DNA of 64,000 bases from Helicobacteraceae bacterium (lineage in GTDB: Bacteria; Campylobacterota; Campylobacteria; Campylobacterales; Sulfurimonadaceae): contig WTBY01000037.1 of the NCBI GenBank assembly GCA_013138865.1, forward strand, positions 1-64,000, read 5' to 3'. Each line of letters opens with the position of its first letter. The stretch's first letter is position 1. The notes beneath the pieces were generated by a model. That model was given only the letters and a program-made list of their open reading frames with translations. It was not told where the DNA came from and did no database searches. Positions 46,146 to 55,479 of this stretch are shown here, in pieces. Both the position numbers and the translations under genes were made by a program.

Positions 46146-46547
46146 ATGAAAATTGCCATAAAATGTGACTCACCCCTACTACATAAAAGTTTAGAATTAC
46201 TTCTCGTAAATCATATAGTTTCATATAAAAATGCAGACGTTATTTTAAGCGATCAACCGCTTATTGATGAAGACAAAAAAGTTCTTTGGATCTCTACAGA
46301 TAAAGAAGCAGATATTATTAAGCCATTTTCACCATCACAACTTATGGTAGCGATCGAGAGAGTAACGGAAAAAGAGAGAAAACTAGAAACTTTAACTAAA
46401 ATTGCTGAGAATATGGATGAAGATGAAGTCCAAACAACATTTGAGAGTAGTTTTGACTTTGATATTTTAGAAAAACGTATAAAAATGCTTACACAAGAGT
46501 ATGAAACTAATATTTTAAATACAGTCAGAGCATTTTATGACAAGTAA
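46146..46547 (+). CDS. unknown protein, degenerate receiver-like
   Basis: This 133-residue protein starts MKIAIKCDSPLLHKSLELLL, and its first 75 residues have alternating strands and helices like a receiver fold (ADVILSD, KVLWIST, IIKPFSPSQLMVAIERV; the KPF near 59 is the receiver lysine motif). The acidic pocket and phospho-acceptor are missing. The C-terminal half is a helix region. It overlaps rsmD by 11 bases. Similar proteins precede rsmD in relatives; the function is unknown. Confidence 0.6.
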   Translation: MKIAIKCDSPLLHKSLELLLVNHIVSYKNADVILSDQPLIDEDKKVLWISTDKEADIIKPFSPSQLMVAIERVTEKERKLETLTKIAENMDEDEVQTTFESSFDFDILEKRIKMLTQEYETNILNTVRAFYDK

Positions 46548-47136
46548 GTTTACAAAACAGATCATAGCTGGCGAGTTTAAAGGTAAAGCTTTAAAAGTTC
46601 CTTCTAAGGTAACTACTAGAAGTTCTAAAACTATAGTTTTAGAGTCTTTTTTTAACACTATTCAGTTTGAAGTCTGCGACGCTATTTTTGTTGAAGTTTT
46701 TAGTGGAAGTGGTTCGATCGGGCTTGAAGCTTTAAGTCGTGGTGCCTCTAAAGTTATTTTTATGGAACAAGATAGAGATGCACTTAAAATTTTGAAAGAG
46801 AACATCTCAAACTTAGCACCTTCAAAATGTGAAGTCTATAGTGGAGATAGTTTTGTAAATATTAAAAACGTGATCGCAACATTAAAAGAAGAAGTTGAAA
46901 ATGTCTACTTCTATATAGATCCACCTTTTCCTATACGTGAGGGAAAAGAGGAAATTTATAACCAAACAACATCACTTATAAAGTCCATACCTAGCAACAT
47001 AGTAAAGTTGATCATAGTTGAGCATATGAGTGATCAGAACTTTAGTGATAGCTTAGGTGAATTTACTAAGAAAAAAACTAAAAAGTTTGGTAAGACATCT
47101 CTGTCATACTACGTTTCAAAAGATGAGGATTATTAA
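46537..47136 (+). CDS. rsmD: 16S rRNA (guanine966-N2)-methyltransferase
   Basis: This 199-residue SAM-dependent methyltransferase has the RsmD opening (IIAGEFKGKALKVPS), motif I EVFSGSGSIGLEALSRGA (near 51-68) and the catalytic YIDPPFPI (near 129). It modifies G966 of 16S rRNA before subunit completion. It overlaps the genes on both sides (11 bases before, one base after, TAATG), so all three are probably one transcript. Confidence 0.9.
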   Translation: MTSKFTKQIIAGEFKGKALKVPSKVTTRSSKTIVLESFFNTIQFEVCDAIFVEVFSGSGSIGLEALSRGASKVIFMEQDRDALKILKENISNLAPSKCEVYSGDSFVNIKNVIATLKEEVENVYFYIDPPFPIREGKEEIYNQTTSLIKSIPSNIVKLIIVEHMSDQNFSDSLGEFTKKKTKKFGKTSLSYYVSKDEDY

Positions 47137-48344
47137 TGTTAAGTACAATCATAGCAATTTATACATTTTACATACTAGTTAAACTTTACGCTAGTATAAT
47201 GCAAATAGGTTTTATAAACGATCGCAAAACTAAAAAAGCGCTCTTAATGAGTGAGAGTAAATTTTTAATAGCAGGTAACTACGCAGTTGCTAAAGAGAAG
47301 ATGAGCATGGCTTCAACTCTGTTAGAATACATAGCTTTTATAGTCTGGTTAGACTTAGGTATAGCTTGGTTGCAGAGTAGTGTTGCTTTTAGCTCTCAAG
47401 CTTATGAGACGACTGCTATTGTACTTGGTTTTATTCTTATAAGCTCTATAATTTCACTTCCATTTGCATACTATGAAAAGTTTGTTTTAGATGAAGCATT
47501 TGGTTTTAACAAATCTACTATAAAACTTTTTATTAAAGACACTTTTATAGAAGCTTTTTTAACAATTATAATAGGTGGTATTGTTATTTTAGGTATTAAC
47601 TACATCATAACAAACTCTACACTTTGGTGGTTATGGAGTTTTCTATTTATTTTTACGATCATAATTTTAATTAATATGCTTTTTCCAACTGTACGCGCTA
47701 TGTTTTTTGACAAACTAACACCTCTTGACGATGAAGAGCTAAACACTCAAATTACAGAGTTAATGACTAAAACAGGTTTTCAAAGCCAAGGTGTTTTTAT
47801 AAGTGACGCTAGTAAACGTGACGCTCGTCTTAATGCTTATTTTGGTGGTTTAGGAAAGTCTAAAAGAGTTGTACTTTATGACACACTTTTAGAAAAGCTC
47901 TCAGCTAATGAACTACTTGCAGTTTTAGGACATGAACTAGGACACTTCGCTCATGGAGATATTTACAAAAATATAGCACTAGTTGGTGCTATGTTGTTTG
48001 GTATGTTCGCACTATTTGGAAATATTCCAAGCTCACTATTTTTAGAGTTAAACATAACAGAATCAAGTGCCTCACTTATGATTCTATTTTTACTTTTCAT
48101 GTCACCACTTGGTTTTATAATGATGCCGATCATGGGGCTTGTTAGTCGTCATAATGAGTACGAAGCAGACAAGATGAGTGCAGAGCTAATAAGTGCAGAG
48201 TATTTAGTAACAGCTCTAAAAAAGCTAGTGACAGAGAACAAAAGCTTTCCACTCTCACACCCAGTTTATATGTTTCTTTACTACACTCACCCACCAGTTT
48301 TAGAGAGACTTCGTGAACTTGGTTTAGATGTTGATAAAGAGTAG
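47136..48344 (+). CDS. M48 family Ste24-type membrane zinc protease
   Basis: This 402-residue protein has five to seven membrane helices and the zinc site HELGHFAHGD (His-Glu-x-x-His near 269-273), with the third ligand Glu in HNEYEADKMSA. KRDARLNAYFGGLG is typical of the CAAX prenyl protease 1 (Ste24) branch rather than HtpX. In bacteria such proteases take part in membrane protein quality control. It starts on the rsmD stop (one-base overlap). Confidence 0.9.
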   Translation: MLSTIIAIYTFYILVKLYASIMQIGFINDRKTKKALLMSESKFLIAGNYAVAKEKMSMASTLLEYIAFIVWLDLGIAWLQSSVAFSSQAYETTAIVLGFILISSIISLPFAYYEKFVLDEAFGFNKSTIKLFIKDTFIEAFLTIIIGGIVILGINYIITNSTLWWLWSFLFIFTIIILINMLFPTVRAMFFDKLTPLDDEELNTQITELMTKTGFQSQGVFISDASKRDARLNAYFGGLGKSKRVVLYDTLLEKLSANELLAVLGHELGHFAHGDIYKNIALVGAMLFGMFALFGNIPSSLFLELNITESSASLMILFLLFMSPLGFIMMPIMGLVSRHNEYEADKMSAELISAEYLVTALKKLVTENKSFPLSHPVYMFLYYTHPPVLERLRELGLDVDKE

Positions 48345-48346
48345 TT

Positions 48347-48865
48347 CTATTTTAAACCATCAGAGCAATATATGCCATTTTCAAGTTCTTCCATCTTGTA
48401 TTTGGTATGCTCTCTATCAAGAACATTAGAACTTTCTAATATATTAAATAGTTCTTTTTTGCTTATAGCTTCTACATTTTCATTAGCTTTTAACTCAATT
48501 TTAACATCTTGACAGCCAATTACTAAACTAGAGTAACAAACACATAAGCGTGGTTCATACCCAACTTTAGCTAGTGCAAAACTATATGTAACATAATAGT
48601 TGCCAGCACTCATAGGGTGAACTTTTATACCTTTGCTCTCATTTTTTGCTATTGTGAACTCTCCATTTTTATCAGTTGTATTGACATCATTGTTAGAACT
48701 AACAACCAAAACATCTGCAACTTTTTCTTTTGTTATTTGATCTATAACTATACCATTAGTTGAAGGAAGTGGAAAGTATGAGCTTTGGTAGTTTAAAATA
48801 GTCTCTTTAAGAGAGCATCCACTTAAAAGTAAGACTAAAATAATTATTGATAAATATAACTTCAT
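48347..48865 (-). CDS. lipoprotein with carboxypeptidase-regulatory-like domain
   Basis: This 172-residue protein has a lipoprotein signal (LLLSGCS, Cys17) and a beta domain (about 35-130; GIVIDQITKEKVADVLVV, TTDKNGEFTI, GYEPRLCVCYS) resembling the carboxypeptidase-regulatory-like fold. Four cysteines (near 108, 110, 117 and the C-terminal one) may form disulfides. It is convergent with the M48 gene. The role is unknown, probably structural in the envelope. Confidence 0.6.
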   Translation of the reverse strand: MKLYLSIIILVLLLSGCSLKETILNYQSSYFPLPSTNGIVIDQITKEKVADVLVVSSNNDVNTTDKNGEFTIAKNESKGIKVHPMSAGNYYVTYSFALAKVGYEPRLCVCYSSLVIGCQDVKIELKANENVEAISKKELFNILESSNVLDREHTKYKMEELENGIYCSDGLK

Positions 48866-48947
48866 ATCTGTTTTCCTTAAAGAGTAGTTAGAATTTTAGC
48901 AGAATATGGTATTATTATTTCTTATAAATATATAAAAGGTTATTATA

Positions 48948-50897
48948 ATGACAAAAACATATTTCAAGAATATACTTAAGCTTAAACCTTATCTATTACC
49001 AGCTTTTATAACTATTTTTTTTAGTGCATGTGCAAATGTTGTAAATGTACCATTAGCAAACTCTTATGATTCTATTAGAGTGCAATTAGAAAACCAGAAG
49101 ATGGTTCAGGTTGAAGTAAAAGAACCTATGTTTAGTATACCTAAACTAAACTCATCACTACATAAACTTCAACATAATACTTTTATAGATTTTAGTGAAG
49201 CTAGCCACCGTGTTTGTGTTGATTCAGTTATAAAGCATAAAAATTATTTGAGTTGTAATAAATTTTATTTTTTAAAAAATCCAGATACTTTTCAAGCAGA
49301 AGGTAGTGTTGTCATGGGCGTAAGATTTGATCGAAGTATTAAAAGTACTCATGATTATGGTTGGTATAATTACCGAAGAAAAGGAGTGGAAAATCCATAT
49401 AGCAATTGGGAGAGTATTATTGAAAATAGCTTTAAGAATCAAGAGGCTACATTAGTAATATATGTATATGGTGTAAGTACTAAACAAAAAATAACTACTT
49501 CTGTACCTTACGATTATAGTAGATGGATATATATGAAAATAGGAGAAACTTTAAAAGGTAAATTAAAACCAGATTCTGAAGGTTTTGTAATTAAAGGCTC
49601 TGCAATAATACCAATACCTGACACATATCTACCTAAGGGTATAACAGATAAAAGTATAGTAATTCCTCTCAAGTTAGGGAAAACAATAAATAAAAAAGGT
49701 AGGAAATTTGATCCAGCTACATATGCATATTCAGATACTAAAAGAAAATGTAGTATAAGTAATCTTTGTTCAAGTAAGTTTAATACAGCTTATGGATTAA
49801 TAGATGGTTTTAAACTTATACCTAATGTTGAAAAATATACTGGTTTAGAAAACTCTATAAGAAAAAATATTATTGTTCAAAAGAATAAGCAAAAACGACT
49901 AGAAGTAGCAAAACATAATAAGCTTGTTAAGAATAAAAAGTATATTGTTGGAACTATAAATAATAAAAAATTAGCTAAACCATATAATAAATATGTAGAT
50001 ATTCAAGATACATACAACATTTTAAATGATAGCTCTTACTCATTAGATAGATTAGATTGTAGAAGAGAAATTCACCAAAGTAATAGATCATTGATAAGCT
50101 CATGTGAAAGTAAACAACGTAGGTTACAGCGTAAAATGGATTCTAAATTAGAAAAACTGCAAGCTACTCTTAAAAGGTATAAAAATGAGTTCTTATCACG
50201 AGTTGGCAAAGATAAAGCAAAAGCTTTAAACGCATTACTAGAATATAATGCTACAAAAAATAGAGTTACATACTATACTGTTGTTAAAAAATACCCATAT
50301 GCAAATGTTGACTGGATAGATAGGCTCTCAGGAGACTCTGATCGTGCTACAACAGAGTCTAATGATACTTTTAGAAGAGAACAAAAAGCTAGAAGCTCAA
50401 GCAAAATGTTTAGTGATGTAGGCAAGCCATCATTAGCAACGCAAATTATGAACCAAAATATGAATAATCTAAGAGCATATGATAGAAATAGAATTAAAAT
50501 GGCTAATGAAGAAAGGGAACGTGAAGCTAAACAAAAATATCAAAGACAAAGAAATAGTTCTAATGTTTATTTAATAAAAAAACAAGTTATTAACAATAAC
50601 TATGCAGAAAGTGAAAAAACTGTGAGTTCTAAGAAAAAAACAACTTCTTTTGATACAAGTAGGTGCAATAGCCCTGTTTATAGCTTACCAACCTTTAGAA
50701 GTAATTATGGTGAAAAACATCCTAGTGCTAAATCTACTGAGTATATTCAAAATAAGTGTTCAAATACTTCACCAATTATGATTGACTACATGAATAGACC
50801 CATAAAACATACCAAAACACAAACAATTTTAAGTGGAGGAAGTTTTTGTTGTGCTAAAGCTAGATCTAAAAGTGGAAACTCTTCATATGAACAATAA
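48948..50897 (+). CDS. unknown lipoprotein-like basic protein (649 aa)
   Basis: This 649-residue protein starts with a basic segment and a hydrophobic helix ending FFSACAN, so it may be a lipoprotein with Cys27. Residues 40-290 form a beta-rich region (GWYNYRRKG, YDYSRWIYMKIGE, IPIPDTYLPKG). Residues 290-560 are very basic and helical (many K, R, N), and the C-terminal 80 residues carry scattered cysteines. No family is recognised. Its codon use appears even more A-rich than that of its neighbours, which suggests recent acquisition. The gene stands alone between lipoprotein genes. Confidence 0.55.
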   Translation: MTKTYFKNILKLKPYLLPAFITIFFSACANVVNVPLANSYDSIRVQLENQKMVQVEVKEPMFSIPKLNSSLHKLQHNTFIDFSEASHRVCVDSVIKHKNYLSCNKFYFLKNPDTFQAEGSVVMGVRFDRSIKSTHDYGWYNYRRKGVENPYSNWESIIENSFKNQEATLVIYVYGVSTKQKITTSVPYDYSRWIYMKIGETLKGKLKPDSEGFVIKGSAIIPIPDTYLPKGITDKSIVIPLKLGKTINKKGRKFDPATYAYSDTKRKCSISNLCSSKFNTAYGLIDGFKLIPNVEKYTGLENSIRKNIIVQKNKQKRLEVAKHNKLVKNKKYIVGTINNKKLAKPYNKYVDIQDTYNILNDSSYSLDRLDCRREIHQSNRSLISSCESKQRRLQRKMDSKLEKLQATLKRYKNEFLSRVGKDKAKALNALLEYNATKNRVTYYTVVKKYPYANVDWIDRLSGDSDRATTESNDTFRREQKARSSSKMFSDVGKPSLATQIMNQNMNNLRAYDRNRIKMANEEREREAKQKYQRQRNSSNVYLIKKQVINNNYAESEKTVSSKKKTTSFDTSRCNSPVYSLPTFRSNYGEKHPSAKSTEYIQNKCSNTSPIMIDYMNRPIKHTKTQTILSGGSFCCAKARSKSGNSSYEQ

Positions 50898-50951
50898 AAG
50901 TGTTATGAACTACATTTTATATATTACACACTTATTCATATTTCGCAGTAA

Positions 50952-51908
50952 CTAAATTCCTAAAAAGTTAAAAAGTAGATCTTCACTTTTTAGCTTTGCT
51001 TTAAATGAGTTAAGCATAAACTCGTCAGCTCGTTTATAACTATTGATCGACTTTGCACCTAAAACGACTCTGCTGTTACCTATAAGTGTACTATTTGAGG
51101 CATCATACGCACTCATATTTATAGTCCCTTTTAAGATTTTGTTACCAACTGCAGCGTGACGCTGTTTTGTTAAAATGAAGTTTATTTTTATGCTCGGGTA
51201 GTTTTTGCTTATTCTGTAACCATTAAGTGTGATCTGCTCGGCTAAAGCTTTTGAATAGCTATTTTGTGTACTACTTATATAAAAAACAACACTACTTTTA
51301 AACTCACTTATAACTTTTAGTGTCTCATTTAGATAGTTTAAATATGGATCTATATTGATAGCACTGTTTATACTTTTAAGAGTGTAAATATCCGATCGCA
51401 AAGAAGAGTTTAACTTTGTGATCGTGTTGTACTCTTTTAGTTTTGCAATCGTATTTTTGTACTTTTTGTTCAACTTTGTTGAAATAGAAGAGAGTGCATT
51501 CTCTATTTTACTCTTGTACTCATTTGCAAGTTCTACTCGATTAACTGCAACTTTTACAATACTCTCTGCTTCAAAACTCTTTTTATTTAAAACTATGTAG
51601 TTATTAAACTCTATTTTTTTAACACTGTTTTTAATGTTTAACTCAATATCTTTGTCGTAACTCTTTGAGTTTACATGAACATTTGAGTTAAAGACCGACT
51701 CAACTTCAACACTCACTCTTGAAGCGATGCTATTTAGTGCAGAAGCGATCGCATCTGCTTCAGTATTTCCATTAGCAGTTGCATAAAAAGTACTCGTACT
51801 ATCACGAGATGTACTATCATACCATTCAGGGTAAGTTGGAGTTGCTGGCTCTTTAGAAGAGCAACCTAAAAGAAGAAAAAGCGTAGTAAAAAGAAGTAGT
51901 AATTTCAT
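50952..51908 (-). CDS. LPP20-family lipoprotein
   Basis: This 318-residue lipoprotein (lipobox LLLGCSS, Cys16) has the LPP20 core near residues 25-75: PEWYDSTSRDS, then FYATANGNTEADAIASAL and the strand SVEVESVF. The family is named after the Helicobacter outer-membrane lipoprotein Lpp20. A later Lys/Ser-rich helical region (130-230) and a beta C-terminus follow. It is eight bases after the FlgT/CsgG-like gene and so co-transcribed. A role in the outer membrane or flagellar sheath or base is possible. Confidence 0.75.
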   Translation of the reverse strand: MKLLLLFTTLFLLLGCSSKEPATPTYPEWYDSTSRDSTSTFYATANGNTEADAIASALNSIASRVSVEVESVFNSNVHVNSKSYDKDIELNIKNSVKKIEFNNYIVLNKKSFEAESIVKVAVNRVELANEYKSKIENALSSISTKLNKKYKNTIAKLKEYNTITKLNSSLRSDIYTLKSINSAINIDPYLNYLNETLKVISEFKSSVVFYISSTQNSYSKALAEQITLNGYRISKNYPSIKINFILTKQRHAAVGNKILKGTINMSAYDASNSTLIGNSRVVLGAKSINSYKRADEFMLNSFKAKLKSEDLLFNFLGI

Positions 51909-51916
51909 TTTAGATC

Positions 51917-52924
51917 CTAAAAGAGGTTAAAGAAGCCAGAACTATATTTGGCTTTTACAAAGTCGCCAGCTTTGATCGTATTTTGTTCATTAAGCTCATC
52001 TACGATCACCCAAGAGTATTTACCTGTGATCTGATCAGAGACTACGCCCTCCCCTATTTTCATAGTAACTCTTTGAGTCTTTTTAGTTAAAGGGTTTGTA
52101 TCATCTATGATCGTAAAGATATCAACATCTTCACCTTTCATAGCACCATGTTCTCTTCCAAAAGTAGTTTTAACTATAAGATCATCATCATTATTTCTCA
52201 TCTCATAAATATAGCCTTTTGTTGAAAAAAAGTTTTTAAGTTTGATCGTTAATGTATCTATCGCCCTTGTTCCTGCTTCACGTAAAAGTGCAGGATCTCG
52301 TTTAACATCACGAGAGTTTCTAACCTCGGTAGAGTTCCTAGCACATCTATAAAATGAAAAACTATCTTGCTCTTTTAACTCTGGGAGAGATAGCACTTGT
52401 AAGTTACCCATGACACATGATTCATAGTACATTCTAGGCGGTACATATGCAGTTCGTACTTTTCCTTTTGAGTCTTTGTAGTCGTAGTAGTATCCCTCAC
52501 TAAATGTATGAGTATATGAAGCGTTGCTTAGTTCACCTTTGATCAAAAAGTCAGCTGATCCAACATCTGTTTGTAGTTCACGAGAAAGCTCTGCGGCTTC
52601 TACCTCTTTACTTATTTGGTCTTCACTAACTTTGGAGTTTGCACGTTGCACAACCTCTACACTTTTACTTCTTGAAAAAAGAGTTTTTACTCTTGTAGCC
52701 ATTGAGCTACCTAATTTTGCGTTCTGCGCAAGTTTTATATTGTTATTATTTAAAGACATAACAATTATTTTTGGTTTTTTTATTTCAACTTCACTAGGCG
52801 TTGGCATGTATTGCGTATTTTTTAGGTTAGCTTTTGTGTAGTCTGAGAGTTCGAGAGATGCTCCACAACCACTTAAAAGAAGTGCAAGACTTAAGTAAAG
52901 TGCAGACTTAATACTTATGTTCAT
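51917..52924 (-). CDS. lipoprotein with CsgG/FlgT-like domains
   Basis: This 335-residue lipoprotein (LLLSGCGA, Cys20) has a TolB/CsgG-like domain (about 45-225; KPKIIVMSLNNNNIKL, KSVEVVQR, DVGSADFLIKGEL) and a C-terminal FlgT-like domain (about 240-330) with GAMKGEDVDIFTI and a final IKAGDFVKAK. FlgT and CsgG relatives sit at the outer membrane. It is first of a pair with the LPP20 gene and diverges from a second LPP20-like gene. This suggests a joint envelope assembly. Confidence 0.65.
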   Translation of the reverse strand: MNISIKSALYLSLALLLSGCGASLELSDYTKANLKNTQYMPTPSEVEIKKPKIIVMSLNNNNIKLAQNAKLGSSMATRVKTLFSRSKSVEVVQRANSKVSEDQISKEVEAAELSRELQTDVGSADFLIKGELSNASYTHTFSEGYYYDYKDSKGKVRTAYVPPRMYYESCVMGNLQVLSLPELKEQDSFSFYRCARNSTEVRNSRDVKRDPALLREAGTRAIDTLTIKLKNFFSTKGYIYEMRNNDDDLIVKTTFGREHGAMKGEDVDIFTIIDDTNPLTKKTQRVTMKIGEGVVSDQITGKYSWVIVDELNEQNTIKAGDFVKAKYSSGFFNLF

Positions 52925-52955
52925 TATAATAAACCTTGTTAGTAAATATTTTGCT

Positions 52956-52961
52956 ATACTA
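52956..52961 (+). promoter_or_regulatory. -10 box of LPP20-like gene
   Basis: TATACT at 52956-52961 lies 28 bases before the ATG at 52989, in the divergent region between the two lipoprotein units. Confidence 0.45.
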
Positions 52962-52988
52962 CCATAAAAATTAACAAAGGCTATTTTG

Positions 52989-53585
52989 ATGAAAAATAAT
53001 ATCTTAAAAATATCAACTACAACGTTAGTACTTTCACTACTTTTAGTAGGCTGTGGTGCAAAACCAGAAGTAGAATCTGCAAAACAGACTTTTGAGTGTG
53101 TACAAGATGGTATTGAAGCACCTGCTTTTACTTGTAACCCGTACTTTGAAGGCTCGATCGTAGCTTTAGGTGTTGCTAAAATGAATGCAGGAAATGATAA
53201 AGAGTTTCAAAGAGTTGAGGCTATGAGTTCAGGTCGTGATGCACTTGCTCGTACGATCGAAGTTAAAGTAGACAACCTTTTCAAAAAGTACAAAGGTACA
53301 ACAGGAACAGGAGAAAATGCTACTTTCGACAAAGTTAGTTCAGATGTTTCTAAACAGTTAGCTTCACAAACGCTAAAAGGTTCAAAACAAGTTGGAAATA
53401 GTTGGAGACACCCTGAAACTCAAGAGCTATTTATTCTCGTAGCTGTAACTAATGAACCAGTGATCGAAGGGATTGGCGAAGTTGTTACTACATCTTTTAA
53501 AAATGACACTGCAATGTACCAACAGTTTGTAGCTGAAAAAGCAAATGGCGAATTAAATAGAGAACTTGAAAAAGCAAATAAATAA
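52989..53585 (+). CDS. LPP20-family lipoprotein
   Basis: I start at the ATG at 52989, with AAAGG upstream, rather than the TTG one codon earlier. The 198-residue product has a lipobox (LLVGCGA, Cys near 22) and an LPP20-like domain with SIVALGVAKMNAGNDKEF and SSGRDALARTIEVKVDNLF. The C-terminal part (LFILVAVTNEP, then a helix) resembles the same family. It is divergent from the CsgG/FlgT-like and LPP20 pair. The three probably act together at the outer membrane. Confidence 0.75.
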   Translation: MKNNILKISTTTLVLSLLLVGCGAKPEVESAKQTFECVQDGIEAPAFTCNPYFEGSIVALGVAKMNAGNDKEFQRVEAMSSGRDALARTIEVKVDNLFKKYKGTTGTGENATFDKVSSDVSKQLASQTLKGSKQVGNSWRHPETQELFILVAVTNEPVIEGIGEVVTTSFKNDTAMYQQFVAEKANGELNRELEKANK

Positions 53586-53596
53586 TAGGAAGTTAA

Positions 53597-53968
53597 GTGT
53601 TCAGTTTTTTTAGTAGTGACGAATTTATAATAGCTTTAGAGGTAGTTTTTCTACTCTTTATAGCTTACGATGCAAAAAGATATTTTGAGACTCGAAAACG
53701 AGAATATATTTTCAATATAGTCTTAACTTTTGGTTTTTTCATATACGCCGCAATCCCTTTTTATAACAAATATTACACTTGGAGTGACAAAGCTCAACAA
53801 AAACTTCTAAGCGAGTGTTTAATAGAGAACAATACAAGTGTATGTGAATGTTTAGATGATATGATCGTAAAAGAGTACAACTTTAGCTCATACCAAGAGT
53901 TAAATAAACTTGATCTTACTAGTTTTGTAAATGAAACTAAAAAAGAGTGTTTAGAGGATATGGAATGA
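53597..53968 (+). CDS. small membrane protein, unknown
   Basis: This 123-residue protein starts with GTG at 53597 behind AGGAAG. It has two membrane helices (about 9-24 and 37-56) and a C-terminal soluble helix region with three cysteines (ECLIENNTSVCECLDD, near 75-90), likely periplasmic. No family is recognised. It overlaps the next gene by four bases and follows the LPP20-like gene by 11, so it is part of a transcript that continues into hisH. Confidence 0.6.
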   Translation: MFSFFSSDEFIIALEVVFLLFIAYDAKRYFETRKREYIFNIVLTFGFFIYAAIPFYNKYYTWSDKAQQKLLSECLIENNTSVCECLDDMIVKEYNFSSYQELNKLDLTSFVNETKKECLEDME

Positions 53969-54861
53969 TCGCACGTGACATAGAGCAGTTTTCACAAACA
54001 AGAACAAAAGCAAGAGCATATTTTTGCTACCTCTTTTCAAAAAACCTACCTAATAATCTTCCTAAAATTGATTTAGATGATGTTGTAGGACACATGAAAA
54101 AAATTCGTGGTGATGTTAAAGATTGTGAAGCACTATACATTTTAGATGACAAGGGTATGCAAGTAACAGATACATTTACAGACGATGGAAAGCTTGAAGA
54201 TATTGGTGCAATAAGGTCTTCTCGTGCTTACTATTATAGAGCTGTAAAAGAGAAGCGTTGTACGATCACAGATCCTTACCCATCACTTATCACTCAAGAG
54301 CTTACCGTTACAATTTCAAAGCCTATTTTTGATGATAAAGATGAATTAATTTACATAGCTTGTATAGATGTTCCTTTAACATTTATACTTAAAACTTTTC
54401 ACCCTATGCCTCTGCACTCATTTATAGGGCGTAGTATTAGAGGGCTTTATGCAACGTTTGCAGTTGCGTTAGCTTTTATTTCACTATTTTTGTTTATAAA
54501 AAGTTTTACAATATTTTTTGGTTCAAATATTTTAGTTATAAACATCGATGATGTATTTCACTCAACTATTTTACTAACCCTATCTTTAGCAATTTTTGAT
54601 CTTGTACGTACACTCTTAGTCGAAGAGGTCTTTGCAGAAGAAGAAGCTTCATCGGCATTTGACTCACATAAGACCATGGTTAGATTTTTAGGTTCCATTA
54701 TCATAGCACTCTCGATAGAGTCACTTATGTTAGTATTTAAGTTTGCTATGAATGACCCTAGTAAAATCATCTACGCTGTTCAGATCCTTGGTGGCGTGGG
54801 AATGCTTCTTATAGGACTTGCAATCTACATAAAATTCACTAAAAAAGATGTTGTTAAATGA
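53965..54861 (+). CDS. PDC/dCache-sensor membrane protein without output domain
   Basis: I start at the ATG at 53965, which overlaps the previous stop (ATGA) and has GAGGA upstream, rather than a GTG 18 bases earlier. The 298-residue product has a PDC-like sensor domain (about 20-150; YILDDKGMQVTDTF, SRAYYYRAVKEK, ITISKPIFDD) and then four to five membrane helices. There is no kinase, GGDEF or methyl-accepting domain. It could pass a signal through membrane partners. Its stop overlaps hisH by four bases. Confidence 0.7.
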   Translation: MIARDIEQFSQTRTKARAYFCYLFSKNLPNNLPKIDLDDVVGHMKKIRGDVKDCEALYILDDKGMQVTDTFTDDGKLEDIGAIRSSRAYYYRAVKEKRCTITDPYPSLITQELTVTISKPIFDDKDELIYIACIDVPLTFILKTFHPMPLHSFIGRSIRGLYATFAVALAFISLFLFIKSFTIFFGSNILVINIDDVFHSTILLTLSLAIFDLVRTLLVEEVFAEEEASSAFDSHKTMVRFLGSIIIALSIESLMLVFKFAMNDPSKIIYAVQILGGVGMLLIGLAIYIKFTKKDVVK

Positions 54862-55469
54862 TAGCTATAGTTGATTATAAAATGGGGAATTTACAGAGTG
54901 TTAAAAATGCTTTTAAAGTTCTTGATCAAGAGATTGTTGTTGAGAGCGATCCAGACAAACTAAAAAATTATGACAAAATAATACTTCCAGGTGTTGGTGC
55001 TTTTGGCGATGCGATGGATCATCTAAGAGAACGTGGAACTGATGAAGCACTAAAAGAGTATGCAACAAGTGGCAAAACTATGATGGGTATCTGTCTTGGT
55101 ATGCAACTACTTTTTGAGAGTTCAAAAGAGTTTGGTGAACATAAAGGTCTTGGACTAGTTAAAGGTAGTGTTGTTCCTTTTAATACAGAAGAGTTTAACA
55201 CTTCACTAAAAGTTCCACATATGGGTTGGAACAGAATGACAACACAAAAACATAAACTTTTTGAGAACTTAGATGAGAACCACTACCTCTATTTCGTGCA
55301 CTCTTTTCATGTAAAGTGCCAAAATAATTCCAATATAATTGGTGAGTGTGAGTATGGCTATAATTTCACAAGTGCGATAGCAAATGACAATATTTTAGGA
55401 ATTCAACCACACCCAGAAAAGAGCCATAAAAATGGTTTACAAATTTTACAAAATTTTATAAATTTATAA
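54858..55469 (+). CDS. hisH: imidazole glycerol phosphate synthase, glutaminase subunit
   Basis: HisH releases ammonia from glutamine for HisF in histidine synthesis. The 203-residue class I glutamine amidotransferase has the nucleophile in [12 protein letters not shown] (Cys near 78) and the catalytic His-Glu in GIQPHPEKS. The opening [12 protein letters not shown] is typical. HisF is not adjacent; hisA follows after ten bases. Confidence 0.95.
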   Translation: MIAIVDYKMGNLQSVKNAFKVLDQEIVVESDPDKLKNYDKIILPGVGAFGDAMDHLRERGTDEALKEYATSGKTMMGICLGMQLLFESSKEFGEHKGLGLVKGSVVPFNTEEFNTSLKVPHMGWNRMTTQKHKLFENLDENHYLYFVHSFHVKCQNNSNIIGECEYGYNFTSAIANDNILGIQPHPEKSHKNGLQILQNFINL

Positions 55470-55479
55470 GAGGTATATA

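Noticed and set aside
46146-46547. Functional response regulator upstream of rsmD
   Set aside because: The fold pattern and KPF resemble a receiver, but the aspartates of the pocket and the phospho-acceptor are missing. I keep it as unknown.
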